NCBI GenBank assembly: GCA_003242255.1
Contig: QGUT01000039.1
Location: forward strand, 1 to 12,377
Source of the DNA: Bacillota bacterium
GTDB taxonomy: Bacteria; Bacillota; Thermosediminibacteria; Thermosediminibacterales; Thermosediminibacteraceae
Direction: 5' to 3'
DNA length: 12,377 bases
This document shows positions 1 through 6,852 of the stretch, in pieces; positions within the stretch are counted from its first letter, which is position 1, and every line of letters starts with the position of its first letter. The notes beneath the pieces were generated by a model that saw only the letters and a program-made list of their open reading frames with translations, did not search any database and was not told the origin of the DNA. The translations under genes were made by a program, and so were the position numbers.

Positions 1-1066
1 GGGAAGCCTTTAACCCTTTCCCCCACCTTCTTTCGGCTTCCAGGGATGCCCCTTCTACCCCAAGAAACCGGCTTTCCTCCCTTACTTCCTTGTAAAGCAT
101 CGGGGTGAAACTCACATTTCCCAGAGCCGGAGGAAGGACAGGCATCGCTTTCAGGTCCTCTTCCTCGTAGCTCGAGAATTTCACATCTCCCAATTGAAAG
201 CGCAGTTCTTTGCTGCCCCACCTTATTTTATAGGCCCTTTTTACCCTGCCGGTGTAAGTTTTTACCGTTTCGACGAGGGGCACTTCCACCGACTCTCGGT
301 ACCATACCCTTGCTTTTACAATGCCCTTTGCCCTCACGAGCAGCTCTTTTTCTTCCCCGTCCCCTCCTGTGAGGGACACCCGGCCGGATATCAGCACGTC
401 CCCCTTGCTCACGGTATCCCCCGGCTTTACCAGAGCTTCGCCCCTTAAGGGGAGCACCTCGTAGATGATGCCGTCCTTATCGGCCACGACATGGCAGGGC
501 GTTCCTTCTTCCACTTCGGGCGGCATATCCCTTTCCACTAATTCCACTATTACCCTGCTGCCCCTTATTTCGATTTCCGCCCAGGAAACGTTTTTATAGT
601 TATGGAGTATTTTATCAAGAAAATACTTTTTGTCAAGATTGTACTTGAATACGCCGGGCTTTAAGCCCCATTGTTCTAAATCTTTTAAAACCGAATTTTT
701 CAACACTTCATTTTGGACGTTTACCTCAACCCTCCACACCACGGATGAGAGCAGGTAAACTGCAGCCACAAAAAAGACGACACCTGCCAGCAATACTTTT
801 CGCCTTTTCAATCGGTTGAGAGCAAAATAAAGGCCCTTCTTTTGCAAGATATAAATCCTGCACCTGGTCTTTCGGGCGAGAGGCCTGAGTTTCAAAAAGC
901 CTTTGACGCTGACTTTAGCCAGCAAGGCATTTTCTTCGATCCGCCTCACGTCCCAGAGGTACAGGCCTTGGAAAGCCGCCTGATTTATCAGCCTTTCCGT
1001 GTACAAGCCTACTATTTTTATAATAACATATCCCCGCAGACAATTCCACAATTTTATGAGCAGCAC
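1..1066 (-). CDS. yqfD: Sporulation protein YqfD, C-terminal end cut by window edge
   Basis: The frame is open from a GTG at 1066 to base 1, giving about 355 codons; the family is usually near 400 residues, so roughly the last 40 are outside the window. The GTG start is chosen because a strong GGAGG lies seven bases upstream of it; the ATG at 1086 is in another frame that stops after ten codons. A basic stretch (RLKRRK, near residues 85-90) precedes one hydrophobic membrane segment at about 91-110 (VLLAGVVFFVAAVYLLSSVV). The long remainder is mixed alpha/beta and probably extracytoplasmic. By family knowledge YqfD is a sigma-E-controlled, mother-cell sporulation protein whose biochemical role is unclear. 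It follows yqfC by 16 bases, the usual pairing in spore formers, and phoH would be expected next. Identification rests on the remembered family pattern plus synteny. Confidence 0.85.
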   Translation of the reverse strand, partial: MLLIKLWNCLRGYVIIKIVGLYTERLINQAAFQGLYLWDVRRIEENALLAKVSVKGFLKLRPLARKTRCRIYILQKKGLYFALNRLKRRKVLLAGVVFFVAAVYLLSSVVWRVEVNVQNEVLKNSVLKDLEQWGLKPGVFKYNLDKKYFLDKILHNYKNVSWAEIEIRGSRVIVELVERDMPPEVEEGTPCHVVADKDGIIYEVLPLRGEALVKPGDTVSKGDVLISGRVSLTGGDGEEKELLVRAKGIVKARVWYRESVEVPLVETVKTYTGRVKRAYKIRWGSKELRFQLGDVKFSSYEEEDLKAMPVLPPALGNVSFTPMLYKEVREESRFLGVEGASLEAERRWGKGLKAS

Positions 1067-1082
1067 GTTTCCCCCTCCGAGG

Positions 1083-1364
1083 TCATTCTTCAAACTCGAA
1101 GGCCTTTACCTTTCCCTCCACGAAAATTTCATCCGACAGCACGTATTTTATAAAGAGCTCCTCCCCCCTTATGATGAGGAGCCCGACGGAAGTGTTTACG
1201 GACACCTTCTCCGAACTGTACTCGACGATTCCCCTGTGGTTTTCGACCAACACTCCTACCTTGCCGGTAACCGTGACCCGGGGAATATCGAGGACCACAT
1301 CTTTCGGAAGGTCGAGAGCTTCTATAAATTTTGACTTCAGTCCTTCTCTTTGATTCCTTTTCAT
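1083..1364 (-). CDS. yqfC: Sporulation protein YqfC (YabP/YqfC family)
   Basis: A 93-residue protein, the same size as Bacillus subtilis YqfC. It begins MKRNQREG and is mostly short beta-strand-like repeats ending in an acidic tail (FEFEE). It has no signal peptide or membrane segment. YabP/YqfC proteins are small sporulation proteins; YabP is a spore coat or cortex factor, while the job of YqfC is poorly defined. It lies directly before yqfD and after the yqeY terminator, so it probably starts its own transcript. The 80 bases upstream are AT-rich, but I could not find a convincing sigma-E or sigma-A promoter there. The ribosome binding site is weak (GAGAG about nine bases before the ATG). 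An ATG at 1371 belongs to a shadow frame. Confidence 0.88.
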   Translation of the reverse strand: MKRNQREGLKSKFIEALDLPKDVVLDIPRVTVTGKVGVLVENHRGIVEYSSEKVSVNTSVGLLIIRGEELFIKYVLSDEIFVEGKVKAFEFEE

Positions 1365-1443
1365 AAAGCATCTCTCTCTACAATAATTTCTCTTTAAAAT
1401 TTATTCCTGAAAGCTACTTTTAATTACAAAATCGAGATTCGGC

Positions 1444-1476
1444 CAAAAACAAATAACCCGGCTTTTGCCGGGTTAT
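1444..1476 (-). terminator. Rho-independent terminator after yqeY
   Basis: A perfect 10-bp inverted repeat ATAACCCGGC / GCCGGGTTAT (1453-1462 with 1467-1476) encloses a four-base loop. On the minus strand it is followed by a T-rich run (TTTGTTTTT). It begins only six bases after the yqeY stop codon. It should end the rpsU-yqeY transcript, and any heat-shock operon read-through, before the sporulation genes yqfC-yqfD. Confidence 0.9.
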
Positions 1477-1481
1477 CTACA

Positions 1482-1928
1482 TCAGCCTTGAAGTAGCTTT
1501 TTCACCAGGGCATTTACGGCCTTGCCGTCAGCCCTCCCTTTGACTTTAGGAAGAACTGCTTTCATGACCATTCCTAAGTCCTTCAAATCCTTGGCGCCAA
1601 TTTCTTCTATGGTCTCTTTAATTATTTTTTCCAATTCTTCCTCACTAAGCTGCTGGGGGAGGTATTCCTGCAAAACTTCAATCTCCCTTTGCAGTTCTTC
1701 GGCCTTGTCGCCGCGCCCTAGCCTCTCGTACTCCTCCTTGGCATCTTTTCTCTTTTTAACTTCCCTCGACAGGACTTCTACGACCTCGTCGTCGCTCAAT
1801 TCGTGGATGCGAGCTTTTTCTTCGTTTATAATAGCCGCCTTTGCCATCCTAATGACGGACAGGCGTTCCTTTTTGCCTTCTTTCAAGGCTCTTTTCAAGT
1901 CCTCATTCAATTTTTCTTTAATGGACAA
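1482..1928 (-). CDS. yqeY: GatB/YqeY domain protein YqeY
   Basis: A 148-residue, highly charged, all-helical protein with the GatB/YqeY domain along its whole length: N-terminal MSIKEKLNEDLKRALKEGKKER, central LPQQLSEEEL, and C-terminal GKAVNALVKKLL. The domain resembles the tRNA-interacting tail of the GatB amidotransferase subunit, but free-standing YqeY has no established reaction; tRNA binding is an inference from that homology. The start is a TTG at 1928, with GGAGGT about nine bases upstream; no ATG in this frame fits better. It follows rpsU by 21 bases, a pairing found in many bacteria, and is closed by the terminator just downstream. Confidence 0.93.
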   Translation of the reverse strand: MSIKEKLNEDLKRALKEGKKERLSVIRMAKAAIINEEKARIHELSDDEVVEVLSREVKKRKDAKEEYERLGRGDKAEELQREIEVLQEYLPQQLSEEELEKIIKETIEEIGAKDLKDLGMVMKAVLPKVKGRADGKAVNALVKKLLQG

Positions 1929-1949
1929 TGGACCTTTACCTCCTCGAAA

Positions 1950-2126
1950 TTACCGGTGTTTTCTACGGCGTGCCGCTTCAGACTTTTTCTTCCTTCTGAC
2001 GCTGGGCTTTTCGTAGTGTTCTCTCTTTCTGAGTTCAGAGAGCACACCGGCTTTCTGGCACATCCGCTTGAATCTCTTTATCGCGTTGTCTATGGATTCG
2101 TTTTCTCCTACGCGCACTTCTGGCAT
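1950..2126 (-). CDS. rpsU: 30S ribosomal protein S21
   Basis: A 58-residue, very basic protein starting MPEVRVGENESIDNAIKRFK and ending in an arginine/lysine-rich tail (SEAARRRKHR). This length and layout are typical of bacterial S21, a small-subunit protein near the anti-Shine-Dalgarno end of 16S rRNA that aids translation initiation. The central residues RMCQKAGVLSELRKREHYEK match the conserved S21 core. The ATG is preceded by a purine-rich GGGAGGGAG sequence, a strong ribosome binding site. It sits between the HIT-family gene and yqeY, as in related genomes. A separate promoter may lie in the AT-rich gap upstream. Confidence 0.96.
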   Translation of the reverse strand: MPEVRVGENESIDNAIKRFKRMCQKAGVLSELRKREHYEKPSVRRKKKSEAARRRKHR

Positions 2127-2153
2127 CCTCTACTCCCTCCCCCCACGCATACT

Positions 2154-2183
2154 TTTATATTGAATAAAATTAATCAATTTGAA
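2154..2183 (-). promoter_or_regulatory. Possible sigma-A promoter for rpsU-yqeY
   Basis: In the AT-rich gap after the HIT gene, the minus strand shows TTCAAA (2183-2178) and TATAAA (2159-2154) separated by 18 bases. These match the sigma-A consensus boxes at four and five of six positions. It would give rpsU and yqeY expression independent of heat shock. AT-rich DNA yields such matches by chance, so this is tentative. Confidence 0.4.
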
Positions 2184-2194
2184 CTTTGCCCATA

Positions 2195-2536
2195 TCAACC
2201 TGGAGGCCAGGTCATGAACCTGCCGCCTAACAAGTGGAAATGCAGATGATGTACCGTCTGGCCTCCATCGTCCCCCGTGTTTACGACCAACCTGAAACCT
2301 TTCTTATCTATGTTATTCTCCTTGGCGAGATTCTGCGCAACCTTTACAATTTTCGGTATTACATCGCTGTTTTCCTCATCAACTTCCATTATAGAACCCA
2401 GGTGTTTTTTGGGGATGATAAGGAGATGGATGGGCGCCTGAGGATTAATATCTTTAAAAGCAAGCACGTCCTCGTCCTCGTAAACCACAGCGGCCGGGAT
2501 CTCCTTTTTCACTATCTTGCAGAAAATGCATTCCAC
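2195..2536 (-). CDS. HIT-family (histidine triad) nucleotide-binding protein
   Basis: A 113-residue protein with the histidine triad signature H97-L-H99-F-H101 followed by LLGGR, plus the C-terminal WPPG seen in the Hint/PKCI branch. C3 and C6, with H45 and H96, fit the zinc-binding set seen in some Hint proteins. Hint enzymes hydrolyse phosphoramidate or adenylated substrates such as AMP-lysine and aminoacyl-AMP; the true substrate here is unknown. The start is a GTG at 2536 with GGAGG seven bases before it. It lies 66 bases after mtaB and before rpsU. In B. subtilis this slot holds yqeW, an unrelated transporter-like gene, so the position of the HIT gene is a lineage difference. Confidence 0.92.
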   Translation of the reverse strand: MECIFCKIVKKEIPAAVVYEDEDVLAFKDINPQAPIHLLIIPKKHLGSIMEVDEENSDVIPKIVKVAQNLAKENNIDKKGFRLVVNTGDDGGQTVHHLHFHLLGGRFMTWPPG

Positions 2537-2602
2537 CGTCCCACCTCCTTTTCACCATTAAATCTACATGGAATTATTCCACACTCGACCGGGATTTTCC
2601 TT

Positions 2603-3910
2603 CTACTGCTCAATTTTTTTTAATGTTCCCAGGATAAATTCGTCTTCATCCCTTATCAGCTCTACTTCTAAAATCTCATTCCTCAGCTCTTCCCCGGAAG
2701 GCACTCCTACTTTTATATAATTTCCGGTATGGCCGAAGTACATGTCTTTATCCCTTTCCTCAAAGAGAACCTCTACGACCTTACCGACAAATTTTTCTCG
2801 GAAATTTTTTTCGAGTTTCTTGCTCAATGAGAGGAGTTCGTGGCTTCGCTTTTCCTTCAATTCGGCCGGCACCTGCTCGGGCATTTTGGCCGCCGGAGTC
2901 CCTTTCCTTGGCGAAAACTTAAACACGTGTAGCCGGCTGAATTCTATCTTTTCTATGAACCTGCGCGTATCTTCAAAATCTTCTTCGGTCTCGCCCGGAA
3001 AGCCCACTATCACATCGGTGGTTATGGCCACATCGGGCATGACTTTTTTTATGAATTCAACCCGTTCCTCAAATTCCGATGTGGTATAGCGCCGGTTCAT
3101 CAATTTCAGTATCCTGTCGCTCCCGCTCTGAAGTGGGATGTGAAAATGATGGCAGAAATTTTCGATCTCCGCCAGTTTCAATACAAATTCATCGGTAAGT
3201 TCCATGGCTTCGATGGAACTCAATCGAATTCTCTTTATGCCTTCTATTTTCGAGAGCTCTTCCACCACTTCTGAAAGGTCCGGACCCTCTTTAAAATCCG
3301 CCCCGTAAAGCCCGAGATGGATTCCAGTGAGCACTATCTCTTTAAAACCGTCCTCAGCCAGGTTCTCTGCCTCTCTTAAGATACTCTCCAAAGGCCGGCT
3401 GCGGACCGGACCCCTGACGTAAGGTATGATGCAGTAGGAGCAGAACATGTTGCACCCTTCCTGAATTTTTAAAAAAGCCCTGGTGCGCTGCCGGTAACCT
3501 CTAAAAGCTATTTCCTCGAAAGTCCTGACCTTCATTATATCTTCTACATCCACGATCCTGGCCTTATCCCTTTTCGCCCGCTCTACCAGGTCCACTATCT
3601 TGTGCCGGTCTTTGGTGCCCACTACCACGTCGACCCCCGGTATCTTGAGAACTTCGCCAGGGTTCATCTGAGGATAGCACCCGACTACGGCTACCGTAGC
3701 ATCAGGGTTCTTCCTTATGGCATGCCTTATTACCTGCCTTGACTTTCGCGCTCCCTCGTTGGTCACAGTACACGTATTTATCACGTACACATCTGCCACT
3801 TCGTCGAAATCAACCAGTTCGTAGCCCCTTTCTCTGAAAAGTTCTGCCATGGCGTCCGACTCGTACTGGTTGACCTTGCACCCCAATGTATAAAAAGCTA
3901 CTTTCGGCAT
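2603..3910 (-). CDS. mtaB: tRNA (N6-threonylcarbamoyladenosine(37)-C2)-methylthiotransferase MtaB
   Basis: A 435-residue radical SAM methylthiotransferase. The N-terminal domain carries the three cysteines that hold one iron-sulfur cluster (C11 in TLGCKVNQYES, C47 in INTCTVT, C78 in VVGCYPQ). The radical SAM motif CNMFCSYC supplies C153, C157 and C160 for the second cluster. The last 60 or so residues look like a TRAM RNA-binding domain. The TLGCKVNQ start and the length point to MtaB (B. subtilis YqeV), which converts t6A to ms2t6A at position 37 of tRNAs reading ANN codons, rather than to MiaB or RimO. The ATG is only five bases after the rsmE stop. The nearest good Shine-Dalgarno is about 16 bases away, so translation is probably coupled to rsmE. 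Confidence 0.95.
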   Translation of the reverse strand: MPKVAFYTLGCKVNQYESDAMAELFRERGYELVDFDEVADVYVINTCTVTNEGARKSRQVIRHAIRKNPDATVAVVGCYPQMNPGEVLKIPGVDVVVGTKDRHKIVDLVERAKRDKARIVDVEDIMKVRTFEEIAFRGYRQRTRAFLKIQEGCNMFCSYCIIPYVRGPVRSRPLESILREAENLAEDGFKEIVLTGIHLGLYGADFKEGPDLSEVVEELSKIEGIKRIRLSSIEAMELTDEFVLKLAEIENFCHHFHIPLQSGSDRILKLMNRRYTTSEFEERVEFIKKVMPDVAITTDVIVGFPGETEEDFEDTRRFIEKIEFSRLHVFKFSPRKGTPAAKMPEQVPAELKEKRSHELLSLSKKLEKNFREKFVGKVVEVLFEERDKDMYFGHTGNYIKVGVPSGEELRNEILEVELIRDEDEFILGTLKKIEQ

Positions 3911-3915
3911 GAGAA

Positions 3916-4674
3916 TTAATCAACCGCCTCCCCAAAATCTCCAAATTCGTACATCAACACGGAGTTGACCAGGAGCCCCGCCGTTTCGGTCCGCAAAATC
4001 CGCTTTCCGAGACTCACCGTTACCGCCCCTGCTTCCCTTGCCTTCTTTACCTCGTCTTCGGAAAATCCTCCTTCCGGCCCTATAAAAACCCCTATTTTCC
4101 CGACCTTCTCCGGCAGGGACGACAAAAAAGGCTTTAAAAAAATCTCTCGCTCTTTTTCCCAAGGAAGCAGGACCAGCGGATAATCTTTAAAAGTGTCGAG
4201 GCATTCGTCAAAATATATCGGCTCGTGCACTTTGGGCAAATCAGGCCTTAAGCACTGCTTCGAGGCCTCGATTACTATTTTTTGCCATCGTTCGGTCCTG
4301 TTCCTTATCTTTTTTCCATCCAATTCCACCACTGTGCGCTCGGTTATGACGGGAACGAACTCGGCCACCCCGAGTTCGGTATTTTTCTGAAGGATAAAAT
4401 CGAATTTCTGGCCCTTGGGCACGCCTTGAAACAGCGTTATGTGCAAATTTTTTACCTCAAAATTATTTTTTTCAATTATGCCGGCTTTTATTTTTTTGCC
4501 GCCAGGCCCCACTTCGAGTATTTTTGCCCTGCACACCGTATCGGTACCGTTGGAAATTTTGAGTTCATCGCCTCTTCCCATCCTCAGGACCTTGGCTATG
4601 TGATGGGCATCCTCGCCGACGATCTCTATCACGTCGTTTAAATCCATTTTCCCCTGAACAAAAAAAAGGGGCAT
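3916..4674 (-). CDS. rsmE: 16S rRNA (uracil(1498)-N3)-methyltransferase RsmE
   Basis: A 252-residue SPOUT-class methyltransferase of normal family length. It has an N-terminal PUA-like RNA-binding part (about 1-70) and a knotted SAM-binding C-terminal part. Family motifs are KGQKFDFILQKNTELGV (87-103), EASKQCLR (136-143), IGPEGGFS (198-205) and SLGKRILRTETA (221-232), the last two forming the cofactor knot. The enzyme methylates U1498 in the decoding region of 16S rRNA in assembled 30S subunits. It is the counterpart of B. subtilis YqeU and keeps the same operon position, 25 bases after prmA. The start ATG at 4674 has a modest GGTGAGAGG ribosome binding site. Confidence 0.95.
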   Translation of the reverse strand: MPLFFVQGKMDLNDVIEIVGEDAHHIAKVLRMGRGDELKISNGTDTVCRAKILEVGPGGKKIKAGIIEKNNFEVKNLHITLFQGVPKGQKFDFILQKNTELGVAEFVPVITERTVVELDGKKIRNRTERWQKIVIEASKQCLRPDLPKVHEPIYFDECLDTFKDYPLVLLPWEKEREIFLKPFLSSLPEKVGKIGVFIGPEGGFSEDEVKKAREAGAVTVSLGKRILRTETAGLLVNSVLMYEFGDFGEAVD

Positions 4675-4699
4675 CGCCTCTCACCCACTTCTCTGCCCT

Positions 4700-5623
4700 T
4701 TAACGCCGCCGGGACACGAAGGTTATCCATTCGCCTTTTTCCATTTTCTCGATTACCTCAAAGCCCGCCTCTTCCAGAGCCCTATGGACTGTGAATTCTT
4801 TGGATTTGATTATCCCTGAACTTATAAAGTATCCGCCATTCTTTAAATTTCGAGCCACATCGGCAGCTATCTCTACTATCACGTCGGCTATTATATTGGC
4901 AACTATAAGGTCTGCTTTGAGGTTCAATTCCTTTAATCCGTCGCTTCTCAACACTTCCACCTGAGTTACGCCGTTTCTCTCCACATTCTCTTCTGCAACT
5001 TTCACTGCCACCTCGTCCTTATCCAGGGCGAGCACTTTGGCCGCCCCCAATTTGGCAGCTGCTATGGAGAGTATCCCCGAACCGCATCCCACGTCGATCA
5101 CGATCTGGCCTTCTTCCACATATCTTTCCAGGAGCTCTAAGCACATGGCCGTGGTCTCATGGGTACCCGTCCCGAAAGCCATTCCAGGATCCAGTTCTAT
5201 CACCACATCCCCGGCTTTCGGCTCGTAATCCAGCCAGGAGGGCCTGATGACCAATCTCTCCCCTATATGCAGTATCTGGTAATAGTCCTTCCACGCGTTG
5301 GCCCAGTCGCTCTCTTCTACGTAGGATACTTCCATCTCACCGCTCCCCAAGTCGAGGCCGAACTTTGGGAGCTCGGCGATTCTCCTCCCGATCTCCTGCA
5401 AAAGTTCATTGGCCTCATCGGATTCGGGCAGGTACCCCGTGACGATCGCCTGCTCGAAATCGATACCATCGGGGATTTCCACATATTCCCACTTTTCTTC
5501 CCGGTTTAAGAGATCTTTAGGATCTTCGATGACAACTCCCGCAGCGCCTACTTCGTAGAAGATATTGGCTATGGCTTCTATGGCTTCGGTGGAAGTTTTT
5601 ACTTTAATCTCCAACCATTTCAT
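4700..5623 (-). CDS. prmA: Ribosomal protein L11 methyltransferase PrmA
   Basis: A 307-residue class I SAM-dependent methyltransferase. The N-terminal 100 or so residues form the L11-recognition part. The conserved PrmA block DPGMAFGTGTHETT is at 145-158, the SAM-binding motif VIDVGCGSG at 175-183, an acidic cofactor contact ALDKD near 199-203, and VANII at 241-245. PrmA trimethylates lysines and the N terminus of ribosomal protein L11; its loss is usually tolerated. It matches B. subtilis YqeT and keeps the position directly after dnaJ. The ATG at 5623 lies 15 bases from the dnaJ stop and has a strong AGGAGG six bases before it. Confidence 0.96.
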   Translation of the reverse strand: MKWLEIKVKTSTEAIEAIANIFYEVGAAGVVIEDPKDLLNREEKWEYVEIPDGIDFEQAIVTGYLPESDEANELLQEIGRRIAELPKFGLDLGSGEMEVSYVEESDWANAWKDYYQILHIGERLVIRPSWLDYEPKAGDVVIELDPGMAFGTGTHETTAMCLELLERYVEEGQIVIDVGCGSGILSIAAAKLGAAKVLALDKDEVAVKVAEENVERNGVTQVEVLRSDGLKELNLKADLIVANIIADVIVEIAADVARNLKNGGYFISSGIIKSKEFTVHRALEEAGFEVIEKMEKGEWITFVSRRR

Positions 5624-5638
5624 TTTTTTCCTCCTACG

Positions 5639-6808
5639 TTAAACGCCGAAGGCGTCCCTCATCTTATCAAAAAGCCCTTTGTGGGGCTGTTTTACGTCTT
5701 CACCGCTTAGTTCAGCGAACTTTCTCAGCAATTCCTTCTGCTTTTCAGTGAGCTTCTTTGGTACCACCACGTCCACCCTCACGTGCAGGTCGCCGCGCCC
5801 GTAACCCCTGAGGCGGGGCATCCCCTTGCCTTTTATCCTGAACCGGGTGCCCGGCTGGGTTCCTTCGGGTATTTTCAATCTTGCCCTTCCGTCGAGAGTT
5901 GGAATTTCTATCTCCGCACCTAGAGCAGCCTGCACGAAGGATATAGGAGCTTCGTAGATCAGGTCATCGCCCTGCCGCACAAAAAGCTTGTGGGGTTTTA
6001 CGTGGATTACCACGTAAAGGTCGCCGGCAGGGCCGCCCCTCGTTCCCGGCTCACCTTCCCCGGCCAATCGCAGTTTGGAACCGGTATCTACTCCCGGAGG
6101 AATCTTCACCTTTATTTTGCGCGAAGCTCTGACCTTTCCGGTGCCGTGGCATTCAGGACATGGATCTTCTATAACAATACCATTTCCACCGCATCTCGTG
6201 CAAGTGGTAATACTTATATATCTTCCGAAAGGTGTATTCTGCACCTGCCTCACCTGGCCTCTGCCGCCGCAGACAGGGCAGGTCTTTGATCCGCCGGGCT
6301 TTGCTCCAGTGCCGCCGCACTTAGAGCATGCCTCGATGCGGTAAAGCTCTATCTCCTTTTCGGCCCCAAAAAAGGCGTCCTCCAAAGTTATTTCAAGGTC
6401 GAACCTTATATCGGCGCCGCGAACGGGCCCACTTTTCCTCGATTCGCTGAAGCCCCCGCCGAAAAAGTTTTCGAAAATGTTGCCGAAAATGTCTTTCCCG
6501 AAATCAAAACCGCCGAAATCCCCAAAATCTCCGAAATCGCCGAATCCGCCAGTTCCGCCGCCGAATCCCCCCTGGGCGGCATTGGGATCGACGCCTGCAT
6601 GGCCGAATTTATCGTACATGGCCCTCTTTTGGGGATCGCTCAACACCTGATATGCCTCGTTTATCTCCTTGAATTTTTCGGCCGCATCGGGGCTCTTGTT
6701 GACGTCCGGGTGGTACTGCCGGGCCAGTTTCCTGTACGCTTTTTTTATTTCTTCTTCGGTGGCATCCCTTCCGACTCCGAGGACTTCGTAGTAATCCCTC
6801 TTGCTCAA
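5639..6808 (-). CDS. dnaJ: Chaperone DnaJ (Hsp40)
   Basis: A 389-residue type I Hsp40 with all domains. The J domain covers about 1-68, with the HPD motif at 33-35 that triggers DnaK ATP hydrolysis. A Gly/Phe-rich linker runs about 79-120. The zinc-finger domain has four CxxCxGxG modules (C161/C164, C177/C180, C203/C206, C217/C220). The C-terminal substrate-binding domains follow. It delivers unfolded clients to DnaK in the cytoplasm. The start is a TTG at 6808 with GGAG nine bases upstream. It is separated from dnaK by 43 bases containing a strong hairpin, which may lower dnaJ expression relative to dnaK. The Gly/Phe linker holds a short GDF repeat, described separately. Confidence 0.97.
   Translation of the reverse strand: MSKRDYYEVLGVGRDATEEEIKKAYRKLARQYHPDVNKSPDAAEKFKEINEAYQVLSDPQKRAMYDKFGHAGVDPNAAQGGFGGGTGGFGDFGDFGDFGGFDFGKDIFGNIFENFFGGGFSESRKSGPVRGADIRFDLEITLEDAFFGAEKEIELYRIEACSKCGGTGAKPGGSKTCPVCGGRGQVRQVQNTPFGRYISITTCTRCGGNGIVIEDPCPECHGTGKVRASRKIKVKIPPGVDTGSKLRLAGEGEPGTRGGPAGDLYVVIHVKPHKLFVRQGDDLIYEAPISFVQAALGAEIEIPTLDGRARLKIPEGTQPGTRFRIKGKGMPRLRGYGRGDLHVRVDVVVPKKLTEKQKELLRKFAELSGEDVKQPHKGLFDKMRDAFGV
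6497..6547 (-). repeat. Tandem Gly-Asp-Phe repeat in the DnaJ linker
   Basis: Codons 88-104 of dnaJ encode a run in which GDF appears three times in a row (residues 90-98), flanked by GF and DF units. The DNA is a degenerate nine-base tandem repeat. Gly/Phe linkers are normally repetitive, so this is probably slippage-prone but functional linker sequence. Confidence 0.6.
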
Positions 6809-6824
6809 CGGCTATCACTCCAAT

Positions 6825-6852
6825 AAAAGTCAGCCCGAAAGGGCTGACTTTT
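6825..6852 (-). terminator. Hairpin between dnaK and dnaJ (attenuator or processing site)
   Basis: A perfect 12-bp inverted repeat AAAAGTCAGCCC / GGGCTGACTTTT surrounds a four-base loop, starting at the dnaK stop codon. On the minus strand it ends in TTTTATT, a short U-tract, so it can act as a partial terminator or as an mRNA-stabilising stem. On the plus strand the U-tract is longer, but no plus-strand gene leads into it. It probably sets a higher level of dnaK than dnaJ mRNA. Confidence 0.75.

Noticed and set aside
1084..1086. ATG overlapping the yqfC stop as a start for yqfD
   Set aside because: That frame hits a stop after ten codons; the GTG at 1066 with a strong Shine-Dalgarno opens the real frame.
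842..1334. Overlapping plus-strand ORFs over yqfD and yqfC
   Set aside because: The minus strand is continuously open from 1066 to the window edge with a membrane segment and family pattern, so these are shadows.
1365..1443. Sigma-E promoter upstream of yqfC
   Set aside because: Expected from family knowledge, but no segment matches both sigma-E boxes at correct spacing, so it is not annotated.
2198..2212. Inverted repeat ACCTGG / CCAGGT at the end of the HIT gene as a terminator
   Set aside because: The stem is short, has a three-base loop, encodes the conserved WPPG ending and is not followed by a T-run.
1522..2249. Plus-strand ORFs across yqeY, rpsU and the HIT gene end
   Set aside because: They are low-complexity Ser/Phe/Leu-rich shadows of clearly conserved minus-strand genes; one crosses three real gene boundaries.
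2569..2581. Palindrome TGGAATTATTCCA between mtaB and the HIT gene as an operator
   Set aside because: It is a single short palindrome with no clear promoter nearby and no known regulator match; chance occurrence is likely.
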